64,000 nucleotides of DNA from contig NW_026089623.1 of NCBI RefSeq assembly GCF_024586455.1, forward strand, positions 15,504,236-15,568,235, given 5' to 3'. Below are positions 22,134 through 32,452 of this stretch, piece after piece. The DNA is from Bactrocera neohumeralis. Taxonomy: Eukaryota > Arthropoda > Insecta > Diptera > Tephritidae. The translations under genes were made by a program, and so were the position numbers. The notes below the pieces were generated by a model that did not search any database, was not told where the DNA came from, and was given only the letters and a program-made list of their open reading frames with translations. Position 1 is the stretch's first letter. Every line of letters starts with the position of its first letter.

Positions 22134-23458
22134 TGATTCAAAAGAATCTAAAGCAGAATTCTTATGAATTCCAAAAATGAGTACTGATGACAAAAGTCCA
22201 TGTCCACCTGCAGAAGCTACACGCTCGAAGCAAGGTGGTACAAAGCAAAAAAGGGGGAAAGACATTTCGTATATGAAATCGGTACTAGAAATAAAAAATA
22301 AATCTATTGACAATTTTTGGACACGCCTCCAAGCTGCATACGACGCAATAGTAGAAACTGATGATTCAGAATACGAAAACTGCTTAGACCAGTATGAGGA
22401 CACAAAAGCAATGATATCAGATCAATTAAAACTTATAAAGTCAATTGCACCTACTCCCCACAGTAGAGTAGAGTTACCACAATTGCAAGCCCAAGAGGCA
22501 AGTTCAGGCATTCATCTCAAAGTGCCAGCGTGTGATACGGAAATATTTCATGGAGGTTATGAACAATGGCCGTCCTTTCCGGACATGTTTAGAGCCGTGT
22601 ACATAAACCATCCAAAATTATCACAAGCGCAAAACTTGTATCACTCCGTAAACTAAAGGACAAGCAGGCGTAATATTCAAGCAGTTCGCATTAAATGACG
22701 ATAACTTCAATTTAGCTTGGGAAGCTCAAAGATCAAGATATGAAAATGAGAGAATATTAGTTGACAAGCAAGTAACTATACTTATGAACTTGCCTAAAAT
22801 TCAAAGAGAAACTAGTGAAGAATTCATCAAACTAGAATCCACTGTTTCAAATTGTTTGTCGGTTCTATCGACACAAAATATTCCCACACGCAATTGGGAT
22901 CCTATTCTAGTAAACATTTGTACCGCCGCATTACTAGAAAAATCGTTGCTTTTGTGGGAGCAATCGCTCTCCTCAAGAAGAAAATGCCCAACGTGGCAGC
23001 AGATGAAAGATTTCTTAACTACCCAATACGAAACTGCGGAAAGGGTAGACAAAAAAATAGTCAGAACTAAAAACGTTCAACACGACTTAAATCGAAGCTT
23101 CAATAGACCCCAAGCCGGAAGCAACAATCATTTAAACATAAGTTTTTTCAAAACACAAGCGTTCACTTCTCAACAAAATAAATTCACGTCATGCGAACTA
23201 TGTACAGGCGAGAGGTTTAAAAACTTAACAGTTACCGTACGAAATAATTTTGTCAGGTCAAAAAGACTTTGCACAAATTGTCTGTCACATGCGCATACAT
23301 ATAAAAATTGCAAAAGCAAATTTAATTGCTTCCATTGTCACAAAAGACACCATTCAATGTTTCATTACAGCAGATATCCTAACTTACTCCAAAGAAGCTT
23401 ACACAAAAGGAACCATAGGTTTAGCAAAAGCAAATCCCGAAATCCAAAATTTTAAAAA
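22134..23458 (+). pseudogene. BEL-1 gag
   Basis: Two in-order frames, 22177-22656 and 22784-23455, are joined by a short broken stretch. The first carries 'NFWTRLQAAYDAIVE', 'RVELPQLQAQEASSGIHLKVP' (written to 20 residues as VELPQLQAQEASSGIHLKVP) and 'IFHGGYEQWPSF', typical of the DUF1759 part of BEL/Pao gag. The second has 'FIKLESTVSNCLSVL', 'LLLWEQSL' and two zinc-binding clusters near the end, 'CTNCLSHAHTYKNC' and 'CFHCHKRHHSMFH', which bind genomic RNA in the particle. Compared with BEL-2, this gag is longer because BEL-2 has lost the segment before the zinc knuckle. A frameshift near 22650 inactivates it. Downstream pol is mostly gone. Confidence 0.88.
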
Positions 23459-24404
23459 TTGCCAAGGGACTCCATGTTGCTGAAAGGCACAAAACGCTGC
23501 ACAGCGAAACACAAAGTGGACTAATTGCAGAACCAATTATCACCATGACAACTCAAGTTGAGAAACAACAAAATCAATATCTTAATTCACAATTAAGCAA
23601 ATTTCAAAAGATAGAGAAACTCCCCCCCATAAGACTGTAGAAGATCAGTATAGTAAGGGCTTCTCTAAAGCCACAACTACTCGATCAAACAATGGCCTGT
23701 ACGTCATACGACTACCACTCAAGCCACCATTTTCCAACTCCACAAATTGTTTTAAAACACAAAATCAAAGCTTCCTCTGACAGACCCTATACATACAACT
23801 TTTCGGCCCCGCAGGATGGCTTTCGCCAAAAATGATACAAAATCCTGATTCATTAAATCTTGAGCTTGACGCGCTTCTTTTTCCCAAATTAATGCATACG
23901 CACTTAAACACAATATGTAACAAAATTGTCCCAAAGGGATAGAGAATCGACACTTCTCATAAAATATTGCTTAATAAGTAGTTTCCTAAATTCTAAAATA
24001 GAATAATTAAAAAAAAAAAAACACAAGTCGCTCTTATCGTCCCTACATAAGCGCTCCCCATAAGGGTAGTTGGTGAGAATCTATTGTAAAACTTTAACAT
24101 CCCACTTAAAAAATTATAATTCTAATGAAGCCGTTCGCAATTACCGGCCACTCTCTCGCAAGATCCTTCTAATTCCACGGCTCAAACCTCAAGGTTAAAG
24201 AGCACGCACTCTGGCCATATCTGAGTCAGACGTGGCATCGCTATATTTCAGAATAATAAAGAAATCCAAATTATTTCCTATAATCCGATAATAAACCTAT
24301 AAAAAAATCAACCACAAATAGTTCTTACAGTGATTAAAACCGAAATACATGTTACAGCATATACGTATAAAACTAGGCAAAATATTCGCCTAGGGGTCCC
24401 AGTA
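23459..24404 (+). pseudogene. BEL-1 pol remnants
   Basis: Scraps in pol order: at 23527-23640 the block matching 'EPVTTMTTQVEEISNEYLN' of BEL-2; at 23790-23850 the 'LFDPAEWLSP' region (as ttttcggccccgcaggatgg); at about 24120-24245 the integrase C-terminal block with 'NSRPL'-like and 'LSQDPSD'-like sequence. Large deletions lie between them. It ends in 'cgcctaggggtccc', just before the 3' LTR. No catalytic domain survives. Confidence 0.8.
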
Positions 24405-24860
24405 TGTTTAAATGAGTTAAGCCTCCTCCCATTCTAACTGGGAAAAACTGGCGCACCCTAGCAAGACAGTACAATACACCACATCAACTCAACCTCACAA
24501 CACTTACACGCACCTTCACCATACTCACTTCACAAATCATCAGGGCTTACAACCCACATTCCACACTACACATGAGAGCACCACACATCGACACCCGCAT
24601 ACACGTACACCAACCCACCACATCACATCATCTGATCCCACACAGCAAAGGGAAAAAAGGAACCACAAAGAGATCAGCACTTCACTTCGTTTTCGACCAG
24701 CGACTTGTACGCCTGTGCGGTAATTTCGTTTTTCGGCCTCTTCGATCGGTGCACATTTTTTACACAAATTCTTCACTCCACGTTCGACCGGAGTGATATT
24801 TTATATACATTATATATACAACTTAAACCTTTTTTAACAAACCCTCATTGTACAAACCTA
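24405..24860 (+). repeat. BEL-1 3' LTR, part 1
   Basis: Starts TGTTTAAATGAG and follows 7072-7525 closely up to 'cattgtacaaaccta', where a LINE interrupts it. Continues at 27337. Confidence 0.9.
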
Positions 24861-27326
24861 TGTAATAATTTCGAACACATTATTTAGCCTGCCTTTAGAC
24901 TTTATACATGGAAATCTCCATCGGACGCCTCTGATAATATCATCAGAAATCAAATAGATTACATTCTGATAAATAATCGCTACTGTTCCTCAATAAAAAA
25001 GTCAATACATATCCAGGAGCGGATGTACCTTCGGATCACAACTTGCTACTGGCAAAATTGCGTATTAGGCTAACCGTAATTAAAAAAGTAAGCTTCAATT
25101 TAAGCTAAATGTTGATAAGTTGCGGGACGAAAATGTGAAATGCCTATTTGAAAGTGAAATCAATGAAAAAATAAATGATATCCCATCAGGAAGTGCTGAA
25201 AGTACATGGAGCGACTTAAAAGAGATAATTTGTACCACAGCAAAAAACTCTCTTGGAATAAAAAATAAAGAAAATAATAAAAATAATTGGATGACAGATG
25301 ACATAATTAAACTAATAAGTAAACGCCGGGAATATAAAAATAAAAACACTGACATGTATAGACAACTGAATAGGAAAATAAGGAAGATGATCCGTAATGC
25401 AAAAACAAACTGGATAAACAATGAATGCCAAGAAATTGAAAGACTACAATTTTTACATGATACCTTCCATTTACACAAAAAATTTAAAGAAGCCGCAGGT
25501 ATTCATCGTAAAAATCCGCCCTCAATCCTCATTAATGAAAACAATGAGGTGGTATTTGATATAAATGAAAAGAAAAGTATATGGAAAAAATATATTGAAA
25601 ACGTTTTTTCGGATGACAGTAGATTGAACCAGAATCTTCATCTTCATCACAGACCAACTGGCAATTATATTACGAAAGGCGAAATAGAGAGAGCTATACA
25701 ATCCATGAAAAATTACAAAGCAACAGGTCCGGATGAGGTTCCAGCTGAAATTTTAAAGTTAATAAATGACAAAAATATGACTCTCTTAGTAAAGCTTTTT
25801 AACCAAGTTTATGACAATAGCCAATATCCAAAAGACTGGTTAAAATCAACATTCATACCACTACCTAAGAAAAATAATGCGAAACATTGTAGTGAGTACA
25901 GACTAATTAGTCTAATGTCACATGCACTTAAGATATTTCTAAAAGTCATTCACGCCAGAATATATAAGAAATGTGAAGAGTCAATGGGTAAGACGCAATT
26001 TGGCTTCAGAGAAGGTCTTGGAACACGCGAGGCATTGTTCTGTACACAAGAATGGGGTTAAAAACTGTAAAGATGTCCAAAAAGATGTATTTTTATGCTT
26101 TATTGATTATGAGAAAGCTTTCGACACCATTAAACACGATAAACTTATGGAAATTCTTCATTCTATGGGAATAGATGACAAAGAGATTCGTTGTATAAGA
26201 AATCTGTATTGGCAACAAACTGCCCATGTAAATATCAATGGCGATATAACCGACGAAATATCTATTTCATGAGGTGTAAGACAAGGATGCATTCTGTCAC
26301 CCTTGTTGTTTAACATATATTCGGAAGTAATATTTCAAGAATCGGTAACCAGTATTGATCAAGGTGTGAAAGTTAATGATATTTTCATAAATAATATACG
26401 CTATGCAGATGACACTACACTTATAGCCGATAGCTTGATGGGATTACAAGAACTTGTAAACCGAGTTAACTTACGTAGTGACGAATATGGCCTACATATT
26501 AACATAAACAAGACGAAGTACATGATTATTAGTAGGAAAAACGTATACAATGACACACACCTCATGATTAATAATAATCCAATCGAAAGAGTTAAAAATT
26601 TCAAGTACCTTGGTTGTCATATCAACGAAAGTTGGGATTGTTCAAAAGAAATAAAATGTCGAATCGAATTTGCGCGAACAACTTTTCTCAAATACAAAAA
26701 CATATTATGTAGCCATGATCTCAACATCACAACCAAAATACGTTTTTTAAAATGTTATGTTTGGTCAGTGCTTCTCTATGCGATGGAAGCATGGACTCTA
26801 AAAATCACAGATATGAACAAGCTAGAGTCCTTCGAGCTATGGCTTATTAGAAGAATCCTAAGAATCCCATGGACAGATCGAGTTACAAACAGTGAAGTTT
26901 TGAGAAGAGTGAACCGCAATAGAAGAACTATAAAACAAAGAAAAGCAGCCTACCTAGGACATATTATGAGGCACTCTAAGTATGAGCTCCTACAAATAAT
27001 TGTCCAAGGAAAAATTGAAGGAAAACGGGGTATTGGCCGTAAACAACTTTCGTGGCTTCGAAACATTCGACAATGGACAGGAATCCAGAACATTGGCAAC
27101 CTTATAGATGTGGCGAGAGATAGAGAGAAATATGCTGCGATAATTAAAAATCTGTGATATTTTTTATTTTTTTTCTTTCAATATACAATATATGTATAGT
27201 ATATATTTGACATGTAAACAATACATTATTATATTAATATTATGATATTGTACATATTATTAAATGTTATATGATCACCAATATTCGAAAATATTCTAAT
27301 ATGAATTGGCAAATAAAGAAGAAGAA
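24861..27326 (+). mobile_element. RTE-like LINE (second family) inside the BEL-1 LTR
   Basis: It is flanked by GTACAAA (24850-24856 and 27327-27333), the target-site duplication. The left edge starts in the middle of the endonuclease, so the insertion is 5'-truncated, as usual for LINEs. The right end is 'aaataaagaagaagaa', a GAA-type tail. The coding part is listed separately. Confidence 0.88.
24885..27157 (+). pseudogene. LINE reverse transcriptase, three breaks
   Basis: It begins with the endonuclease end ('YTWKSPSD', 'NQIDYILINNRYC'), with a frame change near 25040, then an open frame at about 25108-26061: 'RAIQSMKNYKATGPDEVPAE', 'FIPLPKKNNAKHCSEYRLIS', 'FGFREGLGT'. A shift near 26050 leads to 'VFLCFIDYEKAFDTIKHDKL' (first catalytic D). 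A TGA at 26270-26272 stands before 'GVRQGCILSPLLFNIY'. The rest, to 27157, has 'IRYADDTTLIADS' with the Y-A-D-D active site, 'GLHININKTK', 'FKYLGCHI' and the C-terminal 'AYLGHIMR', 'GKRGIGRKQLSWL'. All reverse transcriptase motifs are present, so only a few lesions separate it from an open frame. It differs in sequence from LINE copies A-C. Confidence 0.9.
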
Positions 27327-27336
27327 GTACAAATCA

Positions 27337-27418
27337 CCCGTGTGCATATATGTACACTAACGTTGATTTCTTTAGGAAAACTAGTGGTGGTATAAAAGGT
27401 GAGTGCGGAAAAAATACA
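27337..27418 (+). repeat. BEL-1 3' LTR, part 2
   Basis: Continues the LTR after the LINE: 'cccgtgtgcat', 'ttgatttctttaggaaaact', 'gtggtggtataaaaggtgag' and the end 'aaaatacaca' up to 27418. Followed by the target duplication CATAT. Confidence 0.9.
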
Positions 27419-27530
27419 CATATGTACATACATTCATTATAACAAGTGTCGCACATACATATGTATATTATTTCTTTGGCACAATTGTCTGTATGTTTAC
27501 GAAAGCAAATGCGAGCCACATACATATATA
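27419..27530 (+). repeat. Minisatellite unit right of BEL-1
   Basis: A third unit of the roughly 109-bp repeat seen at 6905-7071. Its other side touches the LTR starting at 27531, so a second LTR element is also inserted in, or bounds, this array. Confidence 0.75.
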
Positions 27531-27969
27531 TGTGGTATGGCATCCCTGGCAGAAAGGGAAACTAGGAAAAGGGACAACACAGAAATGATGTAGCGTGGGT
27601 TGCTCCGATTGCGATGAGCAAAAAGAAAGGGAGTCAGAAGTCGGTCGCCAAACTGAACAGACGCGCGCAGCAAACTAAGAAGAAGTATTTTAACTGAAAA
27701 CTAAAAGAATAAGTGAAGATTGTATTGTAACTAAAAGTGGAAAGAATAACGTCATTGTATAAAGAAGAAGTATTTTAACTAAAACCGAAAGGATTAAGTG
27801 AAGATTATATTGTAACAAAAAGTGGAAAGAATAACGTTTTGTAATTAAGATTATTGCAACTAAAAGCGAATTGTATCTTTTAAATAAAAGTAAACCAATA
27901 AACATTTTCAAACCAAAAGAGCATACTTATTTTGGATATTGTGGACTGAAAAGGGTAGCGAACCGCACA
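27531..27969 (+). repeat. 5' LTR of an mdg3/blastopia-like element
   Basis: Starts TGTGGTATGGCATC and ends near AACCGCACA, three bases before the primer site, 439 bp. It contains an internal duplication: 'aagaagaagtattttaact' with 'gaaaagtgaagatt'-like text occurs twice (about 27678 and 27763). No matching 3' LTR exists in the window. The family name is inference from primer type and gag. Confidence 0.78.
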
Positions 27970-27972
27970 AAT

Positions 27973-27990
27973 TGGTGTCAGAAGTGGGAT
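27973..27990 (+). promoter_or_regulatory. Primer-binding site, tRNA-Leu(CAG) type
   Basis: TGGTGTCAGAAGTGGGAT is an 18-base complement of the 3' end of animal tRNA-Leu(CAG). Micropia/mdg3/blastopia elements of flies are known to use tRNA-Leu. Confidence 0.85.
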
Positions 27991-28196
27991 GTGCGGGTTT
28001 TTCCTTTTGAGGGAAAATTACGAACGAAAATTGCGTTAGACTTGTGGCGAAAAGTGCGTAAAGACAAACGGTTGTGCGGGCACCTGGGGCAAAGTACAGT
28101 CCTTAGAAGTTCCGAAATTTCTGGAAAACTGTACAGCCGCGCAGTGGACCGTTAGGCCCGTTATTAAAGTACCGCTATAAAGTAGCGCAGACGCAA

Positions 28197-28400
28197 AGAA
28201 TTTTATTTTGAGTGATCTGAGTGCGACTCAGAAGTGTAAAGCAGTGGTGGCTGCAAAATCTGCTCGCGATTCGAACAGTGCGAAGCAGAAGTGACCTAGA
28301 ATTTTATTTTGAGTGATCTGAGTGTGACTCAGAAGTATAAAGCAGTGGTGGCTGCAAAATCTGCGCGAAGCAGAGTATACAGCAGGGCTGGTTGCACATG
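28197..28400 (+). repeat. Leader tandem repeat, unit about 101 bp
   Basis: The block 'agaattttattttgagtgatctgag' to 'gctgcaaaatctgc' occurs at 28197 and again at 28298. The rest of the leader (27991-28687) has no frame. The second overlap copy has the same arrangement at about 42438 and 42539. Confidence 0.8.
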
Positions 28401-28687
28401 TGAGGGCAAAAAGTGCGTACAGTGGCGGCCAAATAGATCCGAACAACGTGGTAACTACGAAGGACATCGTTGGACTTAGCGAAAGTAGAGGTGGCGTCAA
28501 GCGTTGGAGTTCATTATACAGATAAGTTACTAAGAGTAGTTAGTTTTAATGAATTACTGTAAAATAATTGTCATTAAATAATTAAATTTAAAGTTTCTTG
28601 TAAAGTAGTCACATAAGCATACACTTTGTATTTATACGTTTATAAAGCATTTTGAATTTGTAATTGCTGCACGCGTAACTGACTAAC

Positions 28688-29272
28688 ATGGACCGTGAAC
28701 AAATTTTTAGTTGGACAATGAACGAACTGAAGGAAAAGCTTGTAGAGCTGGGGCTTCCTACAAGAGGGCGCAAGGCCACTTTACAGGACAGATTATGCGA
28801 ACATTTTGGATTGGGAGTAGATGATGTTTCAGATTTTGAGGATGCATCCTCTGTAGTGGACGGTGGGGCAAGACAGACACTAGTGAATCACACGTCTTTC
28901 ACGTTACGTGACATCGAGGAATCGTTGAGTCATTTCAGTGGAGTAGGTCAGCCGACAGTGAAAGATTGGGTTACAGAATTTGAGGAAAATGCACTCGCAG
29001 TTAAATGGTCGGACATTCAGAAGTTTTTATATGCCAAGCAACTTTTAAAAGGAGCGGCAAAAGTTTTTGTAAGAATCCAGAGGGTTATCAGCAGTTGGTC
29101 TTCTTTAACGGATCTACTGTTTAAAGAATTCGGAGAAAGGGTTTCATCAGCGGAGGTGCATAGACAGTTCGTAATCGGCGCAAACGAAGTAATGAGGGTT
29201 ACCGCGAATATTTGTATAAGTTAATGGAACTCGGTTCTCCAATTGACCTCGATGAACCCAGTCTAATAGAAT
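28688..29272 (+). pseudogene. mdg3-like gag with SAP-type N-terminus
   Basis: Starts M-D-R-E-Q at 28688. Residues 10-40, 'MNELKEKLVELGLPTRGRKA' and 'LQDRLCEHFG', have the spacing of a SAP helix-extension-helix motif, which binds nucleic acid. Next come 'VGQPTVKDWVTEFEENALAV' and 'YAKQLLKGAAKVFV' (capsid-like). A lost G near 29168 shifts the frame; in the second copy the frame goes on as 'LRNRRKRSNEGYREYLYKLM'. The element breaks off at about 29275, before the end of gag, and no pol follows. Confidence 0.78.
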
Positions 29273-29354
29273 AGAATTTTTGTTCACACAACTGTACAAT
29301 TCCGATATGAAGTAAACTTCCGCTCTTTAATTTGTGTACAATGTCAGTATTGCC

Positions 29355-29960
29355 GCAACCATTCTGCCAGAGATAAATAGATCCCCAACTCTCCTGTCAC
29401 TGGAAATGTGAGAACCGCTCACCTACCGAACTTTGACAGTTGACTGGATTGGGTAGGTTTTGACGTTTTGCGATTGGAATGACTGGAACGGCCAGATTGA
29501 AATTATACCAAATACATATGTGAACGGAGAAATTTGTTGCCGCCGTTCATGATCGCTAACAAAAATTTAAAACAACGAAAATCAAAGAAAATGCGAAATT
29601 GAAATATATTTCATGAAACGTTTTGTAATTTGATGCATAATAGAATTAATTTTTAATTACAAATGATTAAAAACTCTTATTAACTGAGAACTAACAGGCT
29701 TAATTCAGCTTATTAAGTATTGAAAGATCAAAAGTCAGTTGTTTTAATATACCATAAAATCATATATTAAAAGTCCAATAAATAATATAACAATTTGCAA
29801 TCGTAATAAATGTTGGAAGAGAGAGAGCAATTGCTAAACGTCAACACCTACTGAACTTTGACAGCTAATCGAGCTCAGTAGGTTTTGACGTTTAGCAATT
29901 GGAAACGAGCGATGGCCAGATTGAAATCTTACCAAAAAAATGTGTCAACGGATGGATTTG
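29355..29960 (+). repeat. Foldback elements with hairpins
   Basis: Two related units, 'gagataaatagatccccaact' with 'gacagttgactgg' at 29355-29520, and a second at 29820-29960. The second contains 27-base arms (29828-29854 and 29875-29901) of CAATTGCTAAACGTCAACACC type that pair across a 20-base loop. The same hairpin and flanks recur at 58637-59213. Between the two units is AT-rich sequence with no gene. Confidence 0.7.
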
Positions 29961-29978
29961 TTGCATCGTTCAAGACCA

Positions 29979-32130
29979 CTTGAGTGGAGGTCTTCCTCTT
30001 CCTCTGCTTCCCCCGGCGGGTACTGCGTCGAATACTTTCAGAGCTGGAGCGTTTTCGTCCATCCGGACAACATGACCTAGCCAGCGTAGCCGCTGTCTTT
30101 TAATTCGCTGAACTATGTCGATGTCGTCGTATATCTCGCACAGCTCATCGTTCCATCGAATGCGGTATTCGCCGTGGCTAACGCGCAAATGACCACAAAT
30201 CTTTCGCAGAACTTTTCTCTCGAAAGCTCGCAACGTCGACTCATCCGTTGTTGACATCGTCCAAGATTCTGCACCATATAGCAGGGCGGGAATTATTAGT
30301 GACTTAAAGAGTTTGGTCTTTGTTTGTCGAGAGAGGACTTTGCTTCTCAATTGCCTACTCAGTCCGAAAAGTAGCACCTGTTGGCAAGATTTATCCTGCG
30401 TTGGATTTCTAGGCTGACATTGTTGGTGGTGTTTATACTGCTTCCAAGATAGACGAAATTATCTACAACGTCAAAGTTATGACTGTCAAAAGTGACGTAA
30501 GTGCCAAGTCGCGAGTGTGACGACTGTTTGTTTGATGACAGGAGATATTTTGTCTTGCCCTCGTTCACTGCCAGACCCATTTCTTTTGCTTCCTTGTCCA
30601 GCCTGGAGAAAGCAGAACTAACGGCGCGGGTGTTGAGGCCGATGATATCAATATCATCGGCATACGCCAGCAGCTGTACACTGTTATAGAAGATGGTACC
30701 TTCTCTATTTAGTTCTGCGGCTCGAACTATTTTCTCCAGAAGCAGGTTGAAAAAGTCGCACGATAGTGAATCGCCTTGTCTGAAACCTCGTTTGGTATCG
30801 AACGGCTCGGAGAGGTTCTTCCCAATCCTGACGGAGCTTTTGGTGTTACTCAACGTCAGTTTACACAGCCGTATTAGTTTTGCGGGGATACCAAATTCAG
30901 ACATCGCGGCATAAAGGCAGCTCCTTTTCGTGCTGTCGAAAGCAGCTTTGAAATCGACGAAGAGGTGGTGTGTGTCGATTCTCCTTTCACAGGTCTTTTC
31001 CAAGATTTGGCGCAAGGTGAATATCTGGTCGGTTGTTGATTTGCCAGGTCTAAAGCCACACTGATAAGGTCCAATCAGTTTGTTGACGGTGGGCTTTAAT
31101 CTTTCACACAATACGTTCGATAGAACCTTATATGCGATGTTGAGGAGGCTTATCCCACGGTAGTTGCCGCAGATTGTGGGGTCTCCTTTTTAATGGATTG
31201 GGCATAGCACACTTAAATTCCAATCGTTGGGCATGCTTTCGTCCGACCATATTTTGCAAAGAAGCTGATGCATGCTCCTTATCAGTTCTTCGCCACCGTG
31301 TTTGAATAGCTCGGCCGGCAATCCGTCGGCCCCTGCCGCTTTGTTGTTCTTCAGGCGGGCAATTGCTATTCGAACTTCTTCATGGTCGGGTAATGGAACG
31401 TCTGCTCCATCGTCATCGATTGGGGAATCGGGTTCTCCTTCTCCTGGTGTTGTGCGTTCACTGCCATTCAGCAGGCTGGAGAAGTGTTCCCTCCATAATT
31501 TAAGTATGCTCTGGGCATCAGTGACTAGATCACCTTTGGGGGTTCTACAAGAGTATGCTCCGGTCTTGAAACCTTCTGTAAGCCGCCGCATTTTTTCGTA
31601 GAATTTTCGAGCATTACCCCTGTCGGCCAGCTTATCAAGCTCTTCATACTCTTCAAATGCCGTCCCACAGTTCCCTTATACCGAGTTGTTGATGAGTGCT
31701 CTCAGAGAGCAGGAGTGCGAGCCGAGTAGAAAATCGTTCGGCAGTCTGTTGTGATTGCAGCTTTTCGACGTCGAACCTTCCTTGTGTTTGTTGGCGTGCG
31801 TTTTTTGCTGCACAGAGGCGGGTGCGAATCTTGGCTGCAACAAGATAGTGGTCCGAGTCGATGTTAGGACCTCGGAGCGTACGCACATCTAAAACACTGG
31901 AGATGTGTCTTCCGTCTATCACATCATGATCGGTCTGGTTGGTAGTTTTTCGATCCGGAGACAGCCAGGTAGCTTGATGAATTTTTTTGTGCTGGAATCT
32001 AGTACTACAGATAACCATATTTCGGGCCCCGGCGAAGTCGATCAGCCTCAACCCATTTGGGGATGTTTCCTCGTGGAGGCTGAATTTACCGACCGTAGTG
32101 CCAAAGATACCTTCTTTGCCCACCCTGGCG
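29979..32130 (-). pseudogene. RTE-like LINE, copy B (has YADD)
   Basis: On the minus strand from 32130: endonuclease end ('GKEGIFGTTVGKFSLHEETS', 'NGLRLIDFAGARNMVIC', 'SDHYLVAAKIRTRLC'); a deletion at about 31655 joins 'LWDGI' to the linker; then 'LKNNKAAGADGLPAELFKHG', a break near 31190, 'LIGPYQCGFRPGKSTTDQIF', 'HLFVDFKAAFDSTKRS' (first D), 'GFRQGDSLSCDFFNLLLEKI', 'LLAYADDIDIIG' (30641-30674) and the C-terminal domain to 'GRGRPPLKW'. It is the only copy in the window with the whole catalytic core. Both ends are missing: the 5' part of the endonuclease is replaced by other sequence and the 3' end stops at about 29979. Confidence 0.88.
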
Positions 32131-32291
32131 TTTCTTTCGGCACAGCTCGGATTTTCTACCAGTAATACAATGTTGTGACGCTTTGTCGTCGTGTCAGTGC
32201 TTCGACACATTTACTCCTTGACAAAGTTTGAGTTTTGGCCATGCGAAAGATGCGAGCGACACTTGTTATTATGAATGTATGTACCAGGGAT
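32131..32291. other. Unidentified short sequence between LINE B and foldback
   Basis: An open frame on the minus strand ('MCRSTDTTTKRHNIVLLVEN') fuses into LINE B but matches nothing I know. The plus strand has no frame. Confidence 0.35.
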
Positions 32292-32445
32292 CAGGAATAA
32301 AGGGATGTTAAACTTATTCCAGTGTGAGAGGCCCAGAATTAGCGTTTTTTATAACATTTTCCATTATGGCCAGATTGAACAAAATAACAATTTTTGGGCA
32401 TTTATCAACCCAATACCCAACATTTAGTAGGAATAAAAATTACTA
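32292..32445 (-). repeat. Foldback element end
   Basis: 'gaataaagggatgttaaact', 'attccagtgtgagag', 'gcgttttttataac' and 'atggccagattgaac' match, in reverse, the right end of the element at 58637-59213 (about 59075-59213), and less closely 61066-61190. Cut off at the start of LINE C. Confidence 0.75.
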
Positions 32446-32452
32446 AATAGTG

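Larger units (their letters stand above)
7072..27418 (+). mobile_element. BEL-1: BEL/Pao LTR retrotransposon with nested insertions
   Basis: The ends are an LTR at 7072-7605 and the same LTR at 24405-24860 plus 27337-27418. The left end is preceded by CATAT (7067-7071) and the right end is followed by CATAT (27419-27423); a 5-bp duplication is usual for BEL/Pao. Inside, a primer site complementary to tRNA-Tyr follows the 5' LTR, and a BEL-type gag is at 22177-23455. Pol survives only as scraps (23456-24404). Most of the 20 kb is later insertions: gypsy at 7807-15473, a MITE at 16583-17018, an RTE LINE at 17174-19758, a DUF7869-like element at about 19905-21505 and a second LINE at 24861-27326. 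Without these the element would be roughly 5-6 kb. Confidence 0.85.

Noticed and set aside
27690..27960. tRNA-like gene near the LTR
   Set aside because: The match is only the 18-base primer-binding site complementary to tRNA-Leu; no cloverleaf is present.
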